A DNA stretch of 64,000 bases from Cytidiella melzeri (GCA_022592445.1 JABYQR010000009.1:186001-250000); one strand, 5' to 3'; positions 11,170 through 23,264 are shown, numbered from the stretch's first letter. A program made the numbers and translations. The notes: a model not told the origin generated them from the sequence alone.

Positions 11170-12378
11170 CATGTCTCTCGTCGTGCCGTCCTTCTACGCT
11201 TTACAACGCTCACCACGCGCCCTATGAATCTCCCATGGTCTACACTAGCAGATACAATCACGAAACCCCCGAAATCCATTGCTTGCAAGCATTACATAAT
11301 TTTCATATGGATGGACACTATGTTGGCCCCATCCCTCCCGCCGACTTCATGAAGGAGTTCATGCCCATTTCTGACGAAGAGGTTGAGCGTTTGCCCAAGA
11401 ACGTCAAGTTCGACAAACTTAGCCCACACTGACTCGAAAAGAATGTTCCCCATGCATCAATCCTGGGAACGTAATGCTTAGTGCTGGCACAGAGGCAGAA
11501 GGTGTTTTCTCAGACTGGGATCACGCAGTGGAGGAGGTGGAACTTTCTGCAAGCCAGGCCCATCGCTACTTCCCCCCTGTACGTGACTGGTTCCGTTCCC
11601 CTCATCGACACGCTTGTATCGCTGACAAGCTTTGTAGGGCACGTGGCAATTCAAGTCCATTGCCTTACTCAGAGACCCCAGAAAAACTCACGAGCCTCTT
11701 GACGATTTCAGAGTCCGTCCTCTGGGCCCTTCTCCACGGGGCGTTACACCGTTTTCACCATACCATTAACAACACCTCCCTCATACGCATTTTTGACGAG
11801 AAACCCTCACTGAGCTGCCCGACGGCTCTGCGTACGTTGGCGACAGTGGAAAGAGGGTTGCACTCACCGAAACCCACACAATTGTACACTTTAAGATTCC
11901 TCCCCTGCAAGCCCTTTTCTGCACACTTGCCAAGGAATGGGACGAGTACTACACCCAACGAACGCTTGCTTCCCGAGCCGCCAGTAATAATTGCGCGGGT
12001 GCTGCAACTGACATCCGCTCAAGCTGTAAGGCGCTGCACACAAAGCTAAGCAACGCAGATCACTGGCGCGACATATCCCGCAATGCCTTTACACAGGAAG
12101 GTTGGGTGAAGGACGCTGTTGTAGCAGACCCGTACCCTCGTCACACTGCGCGGGCTAACATTAAACAGATCCTCAAGGCGTATCATTCCAGTTTTGTGAG
12201 GTCCTCTCGTGATAATGTTGTGGCTGGCCGGCAGCACAGTCGGGGGAGTCACACCTTGTCAACAAACCATCGCCCTCAGAGCAGGCTACCCATGCCCAGC
12301 ACTTGCAGCCCATATCCTCGTCTACCATCCCTCGCACCTCACTCGCACCACCTATTTTTCCGAAATTCTCATCGTTGA
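11170..12378 (+). pseudogene. FunK1-like fungal protein kinase, broken remnant
   Basis: Pieces of one kinase-like protein appear in order but in different frames. An N-terminal fragment (about 11235-11432, FHMDGHYVGPIPPADFMKEFMP) resembles the leader of fungal-type (FunK1) kinases. About 40 bp later the sequence jumps to the late C-lobe: GVFSDWDHAVEE, a candidate intron (about 11580-11637), then GTWQFKSIALLRDPRKTHEPLDDF. One base out of frame follows SVLWALLHGALHRFHH, and after another shift TLTELPDGSAYVGD...IPPLQALFCTLAKEWDEYY. The N-lobe and the usual HxD catalytic loop are absent, so this is an internal deletion plus at least two frameshifts. FunK1 kinases are expanded in mushrooms; the assignment rests on remembered motif order and is moderate. 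Confidence 0.5.
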
Positions 12379-12499
12379 TTTCAGTGTCTGCAAACATTGA
12401 GGCGAGCCTGCCGAGTTTGAACAGGTTTGTAGTATAGAGATGTAGTATGTATGTGATATGAAATGTCACCGTTTGCCCTGCAATAACTGCGTTCTAAGA

Positions 12500-12785
12500 G
12501 ACCTAAGCCGCGGGCACACTTGTTTAGAGGCGCAGCGGGCTCAGTTTCTGACTTAGGCTCAGAGACTCGGAGCAAGTCATACTAAGGCTGATCATGACAC
12601 ATCCATTGTCGAGCACGGGCCCTGCATTATCTTCGTTGTTCAAGACTGCAGAACGCAGGTCATAAAAGGACTATTTTGACTGTAAACCAATGCTCTTTGC
12701 GTTTCCGCTTCTTCTCTTCCTTTGGTACAGCCTGAGTGCCCTGTTGACTATAGCCGCCTCTCGCAGCCACCTTTCCACGACAGTA
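12500..12785 (-). pseudogene. Decayed duplicate of the DBP4 3' end
   Basis: This segment aligns by eye along its whole length with 14065-14350, which spans the last exon, last intron and part of exon 7 of DBP4. Shared anchors in the same order include gccgcgggc, cttgtt, gaggcgcag, a catatcc/cacatcc attgtc block, gggccctgcat, ggactatttt, ctttgcgtttccgctt and cgcctctc. Many substitutions and small indels destroy the reading frame (for example the acidic tail is interrupted), so it is a non-functional fragment. It has the same orientation as the source copy, about 1.5 kb away, with the membrane-protein gene (12871-13945) between the two copies. Confidence 0.7.
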
Positions 12786-12870
12786 TTTTTTGGAGCGCCA
12801 CAAAGAGAACGATTTCTATTGCAAGACACCAAACTGCATCGACGAACGGAGATGGCGTGGCACTCGCAAC

Positions 12871-13945
12871 ATGACTCACGACGACGACGACGACGACGAC
12901 CTCGGACAAGGAGCGGAGGGTATTCCACTCATCGAACAGCCTGCCGATGGGACGACAATTCGGAGGAAAAGGTCAGCTCACACCAGCAGTAGACGAGGTG
13001 CCAGCTGGCCTATTGTACACGTGCCGACGATACTCGTAGTCGTCGCCGGGGTGCTCTTGACTACGACTATCGTTTCTGGTTTGGCTGCTCTCACCACTGT
13101 CGTCTCCAGACGAAATGCTGCCGCGAATGACCTTCAAACAAAGGTGGATGCAGGGAGCCTGAAGCGACCGAGTCTCTACCTCGGACTTGACCGTGTGTCT
13201 GAGATCAAGACGAACGGGCTCACGTTCGGGTCTACTACCGGCGGCGGCGGCGGGATGATGGACATGGGTTCAGCACCTACTATGAGTGGACAGAGGGAGA
13301 AGGTCGGCAGGGTGAGCTCGCTGTACCCTGATGAGAGGTTTGAGCTGAACGGTTGGGTGTTGATCACGGAGAGTGTGAGTCCTTTCAGAGCTTGCCTGTA
13401 CTCTGTAATGCGTCTGACGATCCGACTGCTAACTACAGGACCACGCAATTATGAATTTAACAATCCCATCTGGACCTGGCACCCAATGCATCCTTCACGC
13501 GTCCTTTCCCTCCCGTCGCGACATTGCAACCTCAGATACTCTATTGACTATAGAGCTTGACTCCTCATCCTCCAGCGTGAAAAATCCCTCTACCTCTCCC
13601 CTAAGAGGCCCCACGATCTCACTAGCAGCTCTTGGTGAAGACTTAAACTTCGACCTCAAAACTCTGACATGGTCGACGCGACCCCCTCCTATGCGGACGT
13701 TGGGCTCGCTGGTGGCAGGTTTCAATGCCACAGACAGCACAAATCCGTTCTTGTGTTCATCGAGCGGGTGGATATTGATAGAGGCAGCTTGTGCAGGGAA
13801 AGGGTGTCGAGTCGAGTACGAATTTGGTGCTGGCTCTGACGAAAGATTATTGGGTGAGCCTCTTGACCGTTTGGTTACTCTTCGTTGCTGCTACGGGTAC
13901 AAACTCATGCAAGTGTTTGTAGGTATAGGATTACGACGTGTATGA
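12871..13945 (+). CDS. Uncharacterised single-pass membrane protein
   Basis: Two exons, 12871-13374 and 13439-13945 (intron GTGAGT...AACTACAG), about 336 aa. I chose the ATG opening MTHDDDDDDD; an in-frame ATG at 12790 would add 27 residues that overlap the decayed DBP4 duplicate region. The N terminus has an Asp run encoded by a GAC repeat, then a basic stretch (TTIRRKRSAHTSSRRG). One strong membrane segment follows at about residues 48-75 (VPTILVVVAGVLLTTTIVSGLAALTTVV), so the rest is probably lumenal or extracellular. After it comes PSLYLGLDRVSEI and a Gly/Met-rich linker, then a mainly beta-like domain with several cysteines (CILHA, FLCSSSGWILIEAACAGKGCRVEYEFGAGSD). A GTGAGC at about 13856 may start a further intron, so the last 30 residues are uncertain. 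I recognise no family. Confidence 0.6.
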
Positions 13946-13993
13946 CAGTAATTGGGGAACAGTCACTTATATGGCATGATATCTGTGTATCTG

Positions 13994-16769
13994 TCATCGT
14001 TTGCTCCGCAAGAGCTGCAAGGCTAGCTGCTCATCGTCTGCCAGCCGGTTGATGTTGTGTTCTGAGCCGCGGGCGCGCTTGTTGGGAGGCGCAGGCTCAT
14101 CTTCTGGTTCAGACTCAGAAGGCAAGTCAATTTCAGGGCTGACATATCCATTGTCTTCGTCAGCAGCTGCAAGCATGGGCCCTGCATCGGCGCCGTTCTC
14201 CTGAGACAAAGTAAGCAAAAAGTAAGGAGGACTATTTTCACTATGAGGCCACACACCTCTCGTTCTCGGTCTTTGCGTTTCCGCTTTTTCTCTTGCTTCT
14301 TCTCCTTTGCTACCGCCCTATCGACTACATCCGCCTCTCTCAGCCTTCCCCTCTCGCTCTCCGCAAACTGCCTCCCTGCTTCTCGCACGTCATCTTGCCC
14401 CTTGAACACCTCCTCTGCGCTCTTCAACTCATATATCTCATGCGGCCTGCCTTCGTCATCGAATACCAGTTTCTTCCCTCTGGGGCCATCCTTCATAATA
14501 CCTTTCTTGGTCAACGCCAGCTTCTGCTTCCGCTTTGAATGGAACTCGTGCTCTGGAAGTTCATCGTCGTTAAGTTCGTGATCAGCCCGTTTGAGGGTGA
14601 TGAAGTCGTCGTCAGAATCGTTAGCAGCACGATCGCCGCCGCGGTCGATTAGCTTGGTGAAGTGCTCGGAAAGTATGTTCTGGTTCTTGCGCTCGAACAT
14701 CCTGTCGTACTTCGTACGGACCTTGGGCTACGCGAGGGTCAGGAAGAGCGAAAGACGACACGGGGAAAAGGGACATCTCACCTTGTCTTCCACCTTCGGA
14801 GCACTAGAAGGATGGAGTTCTTCCTCCTCGCTCGAGCTGTGCTCGGACAAGTCTGCCTCACTTTCATCTGAATCATCGGCAGAGTCAGCAACTGCGGACG
14901 TCTGAGCGCGCGAGGACAGATTCGCAGCAATATGCGAAGCATTCTTCTTTTTCTTCGCAATTTCCTTATTCAAGAATTTGATCTTTGGTGCTCCAGGCAG
15001 CCCCAAAGACTCTGCAAACCGCTGAACAGGGAGTTCTTCAAGCTTGAAGATGTTCTTGTCCTTGTGTACGTACACAGAGCGCAAGTACGAAACAAACGCC
15101 TAGACGTTTAAATTTAGTCCGCGTGTTATGCCAGGGATGCACGAGAAAAGACTGACTCGTTGCCCTAGGTACTTGACCTCAGGATCCTGGAACGCGAGCT
15201 TCTGGAGCTGATTTTCGATACTCTGCGTCTTGCTTGACTTTATCTTGATCTTCGCAACAGAAATCCCTTTCTTTTCCAAAGCCACCTTCATGCCCTCTTC
15301 CTCACTGGGCAATAGAAAGAGCAGCCCTTTCCCGGCACTCTCATACCGAGCTGTTCGCCCGACACGGTGGATGTATGTCTCGGCGTCCTCCGGCGCGTCG
15401 ACCTGCAGCACCCAGTTGACTGCCGGAAAATCCAACCCACGCGCGGCAATATCAGTGGCAAGAAGGACGGCATGTTTCATGGACGTGAAGCGCTGGAACG
15501 TCGCCAACCGGGTCATCTGCTTCTGTTTCCCGTGCAGATGGAGGAGAGGTACTCCTGGATGCAATTTGCAGAACGTTTCGAATACGAACCGGACCTGTTT
15601 GCAGCTGGACAAAAACACCAGCGTTTTCGTCTGTAGGTGTGTCTTGATGAAGCTGAACAGAATGTCGAGCTTTTTATCGAGCTCGCAGACAACATAATGT
15701 TGTTCAAGGGTAGTGGGCATACTGCTTGTACCCTCGCCGTTACCTTCTTGAGTGGAGATGTAGACGGGGTCCTTGAGCGACAATCGTGCGAGATCAGAGA
15801 CAGACTTCGTTTGGGTGGCTGAGAATAGGAGGGTCTGGCGAGATTTCGGAAGGTGGGAAAGTAATGCGGTCAGAGTGCGTTGAAAACCCATGTCAAGTAT
15901 TCGATCAGCTTCATCTAGCACTGAGTAGAGAGACGCGAATTGGTGAGTCCCGATAAGCCCAACTGGGGGAGAGCGTACCGAGTGTCTGCAGATTGTCGCA
16001 CTCAAATCCGATCGTCTGGTCCATATGCTGCAAAAGTCGGCCAGGTGTCGCAACAAGAATATTCATCCTGGAGAGGCGCTCTCTTTCATCCTTCAGGTTC
16101 TTTCCTCCGATAATCAAACCCGCCGAGAACGTGTGATAGCCTCCAATGGACCGCAGGACCTCGAAGATTTGAACAGCCTTCGCCCACACAACGTATCAGC
16201 CTCTGAGCGTTACAGATGCTGATATAGACACGTACCAATTCGCGTGTGGGAGAAATGATGAGGGCACCCAAGCCATCCTGTGAACCCCACTTCCTTCGGT
16301 ACAGCATCTCCAGCACAGGGACGAGGAACGCGAGGGTCTTGCCACTGCCAGTTCGCGCCGCCCCAAGGACGTCCTTGCCCTTGAGTGATACAGGCAAGCT
16401 TTTCGCTTGTATATCTGTCATATCGACGAATGAGGCCTTTTTCAGACCTATGACGAGCGCTACATGAGCTGTAACGGAACAAAGCTACCAGATTACTTAC
16501 CTCGTTTCGTTTGGTCTGAGATTGGAAGTTGCGAGAAAGCGTGCAAATCAAACGGTGCTTGCTATCAAATTGGAGAGTGCTCAACCAACTAAGGAATACG
16601 TTCGGTGGCAAGGAGAGTGCTCACTCACATAACTCGTAGCTATATCTTCCAACGCCTCGATAGACCTGATTTCAGTGACCTTCTTAGTTTTTGAAGAACG
16701 AATACCATCTTTCTTTCCAGCCTTCTTGTGATTCAGCGTACGAGTTGTTGAAGGTCCAGCTTGTGCCAT
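13994..16769 (-). CDS. DBP4: ATP-dependent DEAD-box RNA helicase Dbp4/Hca4 (DDX10)
   Basis: Eight exons: 16769-16629, 16561-16501, 16447-16236, 16177-15979, 15920-15157, 15099-14782, 14727-14257, 14200-13994; 790 aa with all phases consistent. Motifs in order: Q motif ([19 protein letters not shown]...DIQAKSLP), Walker [30 protein letters not shown] box [16 protein letters not shown] ([11 protein letters not shown]), [26 protein letters not shown] and HRVGRTAR. The C-terminal extension after [24 protein letters not shown] is acidic and basic by turns, as in Dbp4. The yeast enzyme (770 aa) acts in the nucleolus, releasing snoRNAs U14 and snR41 from pre-ribosomes during 18S rRNA maturation. A longer open frame upstream of 16769 is ignored because [10 protein letters not shown] fits a Dbp4 N terminus. 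Its 3' end has been copied to 12500-12785. Confidence 0.94.
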
Positions 16770-17344
16770 CGCTGACGGCTGGAGATGGCGGGGGAGGTAT
16801 AGAAATTTGGCAACAAGCGCGCGCAGTCTCAATAGGGAAAGACGCTGAGATGGTGGCGTCCACGTGGCATTTCGAAAACACTCATCTACAGCCACTGCCG
16901 CACTCAGAGCTCGAAGCTGAAGTTTCATTTTTCAAACTTCGCGATTGACGATAAATATGTTGATTTTTGCCAGTGTGAATATCTGGCAGTGACTCGCTCT
17001 CCTACGCGTTTGTATCTTCAAGTGGTACCAATAAACGGCAAAGCCCGAATCCAGTCGAACTGCTTTGTTCTCCGACGACCCCACGGTACATTTCCCTCCA
17101 ACAACCTGAGCATGGCTCTCTTCGTTGTGCTTTGTACTTCATAAAACCGACTCTCGCCGCGCGAAATATCATACGCACCATTCGATAGGAGACGCAGCTC
17201 ATCTCACTGGAACGGACATGTGTTTGGTCTCGTGGGCGTGTCTTTGGTACGTGCCTTTAAAGCATCCTCCGCCAGTCAAAGGCTCACCTCGCGTTGATCA
17301 AGCCACATTCAAGCACATGTATAAATTCGGGCTCTAAGTCGGAT
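16770..17344. other. Divergent intergenic region, DBP4 / Clp1-like paralogue 3
   Basis: Holds the promoters of two divergent genes. The short open frames here have no recognisable product. A TATA-like tataaat lies at about 17320-17326, only about 20 bp before the chosen ATG, so either the leader is very short or this is coincidence. Confidence 0.35.
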
Positions 17345-18558
17345 ATGTCCAACACACAGTCCTCCCACACCAAGATGATCAAGAACTACACGCTTGCTTG
17401 TAATAATCGTGCTTTCGCACTGCGTGCCGCCGAAAAGTGTCTCGCCACATCCCGATCGGTCTCACAATGCAGGAAAAGGCGCATGCGCCAGCCCCGTGTG
17501 CTGGTAGGGTCGGGGCCGCACGTCGCCCCCAGCGTCGCATGTCCACCCGAGGTCGTGCCCCGTGTGGCGGAAACCATCACGACGAAAGACAAGGCTATCC
17601 GGTGGTTTTGGGAGACGCACTATGTGTCCCACGGATTCTACTACAAACCTCGTACGCAGCCTGTGGAGCAGAAAAGGATTGCGGCATTAGAACCAGACCT
17701 AGCGGACGTGTCAGTCGACGATCTCCTACTTGGATTACGATTAAAGTCTGCTGAATTCAAGTATGCTGCAAACATCTCATCTGTTTCAGTTCGCATGCTA
17801 ACTTAGACGTGAGGCCTTGGGGCCCAGTTGCAGAGATTTTGGCTGATCCGCCACAATCCGTTCTCCCAAAGGAGATTGAATTAGTCACAGACGACTACGG
17901 CCTGTCGACATGCCCAACGCACTACTTGGCGGTGTACGCGCCGGCTGTGTCCAGAAAAAAGAACCCGCGCGTCGTCAGAATATTCCCAGCGCAAGGATTC
18001 CTTGTCGCGCTGTTCTGCTCAGGAGTACGGTTCCCACCTTCTCGCAAGCCCCAGGTCACGCCGGTTGGCCAAGAAGAAGTACCAGAAGGCTCAGCCTCTT
18101 CGCGCACAATTCTGATCAATACCACCGCCCTCCGTCTCCCCGTGGCTCATGTATGCGTTCCCGAGCCAGCGGTGTTCCCCATCCTTCTCACCTACTTTCA
18201 CAAGTACAACAGTGCCGAATTCATGACGAGCCTCGTCAAGGAATGGGTCCCGCGCCCTGTCAACATGACTATGGAGGCATACCGGCTGCATTACGCAGCT
18301 CACTTGGCCGCTCATCATAGTCCTTACATGATATACGCTCATCTGCTCGACATAAGAGCAACGTGGCGGAACATGATGGCGCTGGGTATATCGCTCGAGG
18401 AGCTGTGGTCAGCAGTGTACCTCATGTGGTTCGTGGCTTTGAGAGCGAGGGACATGCAGCAATTGAAGCCAGCCATCTATGTTGGCCCGGACGAATCGCC
18501 TGACGAGTCTCAATCCGAGTCAAGGGACTGGACAGCCTCGTTGTTTCGTGTAGCATGA
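17345..18558 (+). CDS. Clp1-like protein, paralogue 3
   Basis: Two open blocks in different frames, 17345 to about 17760 and about 17790-18558, joined by a short intron. The best phase-consistent pair is donor 17746 (GTCTGC) and acceptor 17789 (TTCAG), 44 nt, though GTATGC at 17761 is the stronger donor motif; this junction is uncertain. The product is about 389 aa. It has LPKEIELVTDDYG...CPTHYLAVYAP, FPAQGFLVALFCSGVRFP, LPVAHVCVPEPAVFPILLTYFHKYN and DIRATWRNMMALGISLEELWSAVYLMWFVAL, matching paralogue 1 block for block. The N-terminal 130 residues are basic and not shared. The last 20 residues are Ser/Asp/Glu-rich. Same strand as the other two Clp1-like genes but 14-16 kb away. Confidence 0.58.
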
Positions 18559-18671
18559 CAAACAAGCTGACATTAGAATGGTCAACTACCCGTCTGAAAG
18601 TCTTCAAATTACATGCGCAGTACTATAATGCAATGTCAAGCCCAGAGGATTATAATATATAGCTAGATTGT

Positions 18672-20548
18672 CTATCGTCTCTTGCCCACGACTTTGATGA
18701 ACGCTGCCTTCACCACACTCGCCGCCTTCTCACAGTCCTTCTTGCTCAAAGCAGCTGTGATTGCCAATCGTATAGAAGGCCTTACCTCCGTGAGCTCCTG
18801 GCCTTTCAGCCTCTTCGCCCTCGTAATCATCACACCTTGAGTAAGAGCTTCATCCACTATTTCCTGCAAGACCCGCTCTTCCAGCTCTCCATCGAACTGT
18901 TCCGGGTCTCTCGGAGATGGAGAAGCTGGGTTCGACAGTTTGTTCGATGCCGAATGGGAAGACGAAGCCGGCAGGAGATGAGTGGGAGGCGGATGGCGGA
19001 CCTGAAGGTGAATCATCGCAGAAGCCGGATGCGAGGGAATGTAAATGCAGTCAACTTTCTCGAGGACAGCGCGAACGGCGCGAACGTTGTCCTGCAGTGT
19101 GTTAAGAATGGATGGGGTGCTGCGGAGGATGCTGATACCGATTGAGGCGACAACACTCAAAAGCGGAGGCATTGAAGCTGAGAACACGAACGACGTCCCG
19201 TTGATGCGCTGACCTAGATTGAGTAAACTGAGCTCTCAGCCGTAGCCGCATACGACTGACCTGATGGTTTACAACAACACGAGTACCAGCGCAAAACCCT
19301 CCACAAGCAGTGAGGCCATTGGCGAGAGACCCAACAAGCATATCAACTTGTAATGCCTACTCGAAGTCAGACAGACGCCAGGCGCGAGTTGAGTATAGGT
19401 ACGCACCGGGACGTTGTACAGTTCTGTCAAACCACGACCAGTCCTACCAACGCTGCCGAAGGAAACACTCTCGTCCAAGATTAAACGATATTTATACTTG
19501 TATTTCAGCTCGACCTATGATGTATTAGCATAGGTGGCGAATGCTAGTTTGTCATGTGCGTACCAGCTTAGGAAGGTCAGACATAGTGCCGTCGTGATCA
19601 AAGACACCTTCAGTAACGATGAATCTTCGTGTGAGAGGGCCTTTCTTCTTTCGTCTCTCCTTCTCAGTGCTCTCCAGTACCTGTTCGAGGCTATTCATGT
19701 CATTGTGATCGTACCAACGGATTGTGCATCGCGAGATTTGAAGACCTTTCTGGATGGCGAAGTTCACGCCGCGGTCGGCAACAATCACGTCGCCTCGCTT
19801 GCAGAACGCCGGAATGACAGAAGAGATGGTCGAAAACGCTTGGGAGTAGATTATAGCAGACTCGGTACCAAGGAAGTCAGCGATATCTTCCTCCAGTTTG
19901 ATATGAACGTCTATAGGTACACGCGCAGTCAGAAACAATCAGCGTGAGGATATGCCCTCTTGGCTCACCTTGCGTGCCGTAGAAACCTGGAGGACCGCAG
20001 CTTCCAAGCCCATACTTTTCGAGTGCTTCGATAGACTTCTCCTTAATCATCTCATTCCCTGCAAGTCCAGTGAAGTTGTAGCTCGCGAGGTTGACAACGG
20101 TCTTTCCATTCGTCAACTTGGGCTTCGGGCCAGTAGGACCAGCGATTACGGGCATGTTATCCAGCTCATATTGTTCTCGCTCCGTGAGAGGTGCTGCCAG
20201 GGATTCAGGGACCCATTCGTCTACCAGTTCATCAATCTCCTGCGTTGGTCAAGTGGTCGTCAGGCAGAGACGAGAGACAAAAGAGGCCAGACGCACCTTT
20301 TCGTCGAAGGTGATAAAGTGTTTTCCAGAGTTATCGGCGCGAGTTCGTGACTGTAGCAATGTTCGTATAGCAAAGATTATGAGGATTATTTCCAGCACGG
20401 TCCTTCCAGGGTCATTTCGGTGTGAAGACTTGACGTAGCGAGCGACGACGGCCGAGCCAGGTATCTTGTAGAATGTCGTTTCGATAGTCGTGTAGGAGTA
20501 TGATAGAGCTGAGAATAGTGGTTCTAAGCTTGTGGTGGTAGCGTTCAT
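18672..20548 (-). CDS. LCB1: Serine palmitoyltransferase subunit 1
   Basis: Six exons: 20548-20297, 20239-19969, 19910-19564, 19514-19403, 19346-19261, 19208-18672; 534 aa. The N terminus has a membrane segment ([16 protein letters not shown]) after a short lumenal stretch. The alpha-oxoamine synthase fold follows: [70 protein letters not shown], then [21 protein letters not shown] and [16 protein letters not shown]. As expected for LCB1, the PLP-binding lysine found in the LCB2 partner is absent from the GGFCAG region. With LCB2 it condenses serine and palmitoyl-CoA, the first step of sphingolipid synthesis at the ER. The exon 4/5 junction (donor 19402, acceptor 19347) is the least certain; other donors 4 nt away break the frame. 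Divergent from the gene at 20794. Confidence 0.92.
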
Positions 20549-20793
20549 CGTGAACGACGGTTGTCAGCGAGTCGTGAGAGTCAGAGACAGCGGGACAGGA
20601 AATTCAGGATTTATCTAAAAGAGATCCTTCGGCGCTTGAATAATCGGTCCGCCCCGTGCCGAGATTATTACTTGCGTTGTGCGTGTCTGCTCTAGAGTTT
20701 ACTGAAGAACCAACACTTGCTCGTCGCCACCGACGACGACGAGCCAAACGCGGCTCGTCGAGAACAACAGCAGCACTCTCTACCTCTTACAAG

Positions 20794-23264
20794 ATGTCTA
20801 CCTCGCAACACCTAGTCCCTCCGGCACCGGGCGGTGCAAGACCAAGGCGAATGACTTCCCCGTCTCTCCCACCACCTCCATCGCCCCTCGATCTCGTTGG
20901 TATTCACGTTGCTAATATACATCCCCTACTAACTAACACCTTCTGTAGCCTGAACCAGTAAATTATAGTCGTAACAGACCTCCATCTCCACTACGACAAG
21001 CCTTCACCCCCGATCCTGATACTGGCGAGCTTAGCGAAGATGGTTCTTTTGTCTCTGACGATGGAGAGCATGCATGGGGAGAGAGACCAGTTTCTCCCTC
21101 GCCTTCTATGGCAAAACTCGCTACCAACTTTGCGCAACGCTTTGGCTCTTTCGTGAACAACATGAGTGCGCGTTCGTCACAGCAACATCTGCCAACTGAC
21201 GAGGAGCTAGAGGCGGAGGCTGAAAGGGAGCGTGAAAGGACGCGTCGGGAGGCAGAAGTGATTATGAATCGCGAAGCGCAGACCAGAAGGCTGGAAGAAC
21301 GCGTTCTGGCTATGATAGATGTCGACATGAGGAAGACCATGACCCCTCCAGTCGCTCCTTGCACCCCTTCCCCAACTTCTTCACCCAAAGATGGGACCAG
21401 TTGGTTATCCACCGTTAAGAACAGACTTACACCCACGAAGGAGCCTCTGACACCAGCTCAACAAATCATACTCGACACGAAAGTCAGAGACAAGGAGATG
21501 GAGAAAGAGGAGAAGAAACTGGAGAGAGAAAGAAAAGAGGCGGAGAAAGAGTTGAAGAAACAAGTAAAGAAGCAAAGTAAGCAGAAGAGTGGCGAGTGGC
21601 CATCGTCGCCCGAAGGAAAGTTCAACGATCCCGCGTACACACAGCTTGCACAGCCGCAACCTCCTCCGCCTCTCAGACAAATGACCTCCTCCCCAGCATC
21701 TCCCACACCGGCTAGGCAGCACAGCATGCCTCCCAGCCTCGCACCGTCCCCCATGCGATCTAACGACGCCGGTTCGTCTTCTCCGGTACGTGTAGGCCCC
21801 CCTTTGTACGCTCAATTCAACGCCCAAGGGACATTGGATGTGGCAGCCACTTTGCTTACGATTGCGGGCCGTTTCGAGAAACTAGAGAGATGGACGGTCA
21901 GTCATGTGCGGGCACTGGAGGAGCGAATGGACGACGTGGAGAGATGGCTGGTCGAAAAAGAGAAGGACAAAGAAGAAGGCACATCTGTCGCTCTTGTCAA
22001 CAGTCATCGAACGGGCGAACCAGCAAACACTGATGCTGCTATAGCAGAGTTGCGTGACGAGCTTGCGGAAGTCCAAGGACGTATAGGCGAGCTGGGCCGG
22101 GAGATGGCGAAGATGGCGACGGCGCCTGCCAATCTCTCCTCAGGTCCATCCCGCGCTTCAGCTTCCGTAAACAGGGCACCGTCAACAAGCTCATCTATCG
22201 CAGTTCGATCCATGTCCAGCTCGGTTTTCGCAGCTACTCCTTCGCCCAGACGGCAAGGTTCCGTGAGTCCACCGATTACAACACCTCCAGTGCCTGCCAG
22301 CACTGCTTCACGAACTCGTTTGCCGTATCCCAGTGGAGACTACGCTACTCCTCCAGACTCTGGGCTACTTTCGCAGGGTCCTTTCTCACCGCCAATCTCA
22401 CCCCCTCAAGGAGACTCTATCCGCCGACCGTCTCTGTCCGGCCTTCCATCGTCGGATGCTTTCGACTTCACCTCTTCCAACGGTAATTCTCCGTCCGGTT
22501 TACCATCTCTAGGAGCGAGCAGTCCGCCGTCTTTGCCTCCTCCACCTCATCGAGCCGACCTTCGCCAAGCAAGTGTCAGTCCAACACCGCGCAAACGATA
22601 TACCGTCGCACTAGGTGGTCCCATTATGGCAGCAAGCCGCGAACAGTCCACGGAGCGACCTATGACCCCACACTCACACAGGTCGTCTCGAGACATGGGT
22701 ACCGCTATATTTTCCAGCTCTCCGAACTCTTTGTCTGCTTCCCTTGACACGACCGACGACGACAACGACGACTACTCAGATACTGGTGCAAACGACGAAA
22801 CTATTGGGAAGGCAGCCGCTCGCAACTCTGGACTTTCAAAGAACGGCTCGAATGGAATGTCTAGCAGACCTTCTATCACCCCCTCAGCTGACACGATGTT
22901 GTCGCAACCATCACAACCATTGAAACGCTCTCGCGCCCGTCCCCAATCTATGTACAGTGGTCTCGCCCCGTCTCAAACCATCGCTACCCCCCGCCCTATT
23001 ACTCCTCTAAACACCAAACTACGGCCATCGCGCTCTACGGATAAATTCAGCACGGGGTCGCAGTCCGCCGATTCAACGTCGAGCACTTCATTCCCACCAG
23101 CCACGCCGACCTCGGGCAGGTTTGTGGATCCGTACCTCGTTAGACGACAAACTATGGAAGCGGAAGCTGTCAACGCTGCGCAAAGTGCGCCAAAGGTCAT
23201 GGCTGGGAAGCCTAAGGTACCTGTCGGCCAGCTGGTTGCGTACTTCAACAAGGAGAAGGCTTGA
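20794..23264 (+). CDS. Disordered, Ser/Pro-rich protein with coiled-coil segments
   Basis: Exons 20794-20899 and 20959-23264 (803 aa); the acceptor may instead be at 20948 with donor 20895, which changes only a few residues. The protein is mostly low complexity. Residues around 105-230 form a charged helix (ELEAEAERERERTRREAEVIMNREAQTRRLEERV, then KVRDKEMEKEEKKLERERKEAEKELKKQ). A second amphipathic stretch around residues 275-360 (LLTIAGRFEKLERWTVSHVRALEERMDDVERWLVEKEKDKEE, IAELRDELAEVQGRIGELGREMAKM) is a likely dimeric coiled coil. The rest is Ser/Pro-rich, with many SP/TP sites suggestive of proline-directed phosphorylation, and ends with a short conserved-looking KVPVGQLVAYFNKEKA. I do not recognise it. 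Cytoskeletal or polarity scaffolds have this look, but that is a guess. Confidence 0.75.

Noticed and set aside
16770..16928. Longer N terminus for DBP4 starting at 16928
   Set aside because: The extra 53 residues have no Dbp4-like character, and [10 protein letters not shown] at 16769 fits the family start; the upstream part is probably 5' leader.
17761..17789. 29-nt intron in Clp1-like paralogue 3 using the strong GTATGC donor
   Set aside because: Too short for fungal splicing; the 44-nt alternative with donor 17746 has the same phase, although its donor is weak.
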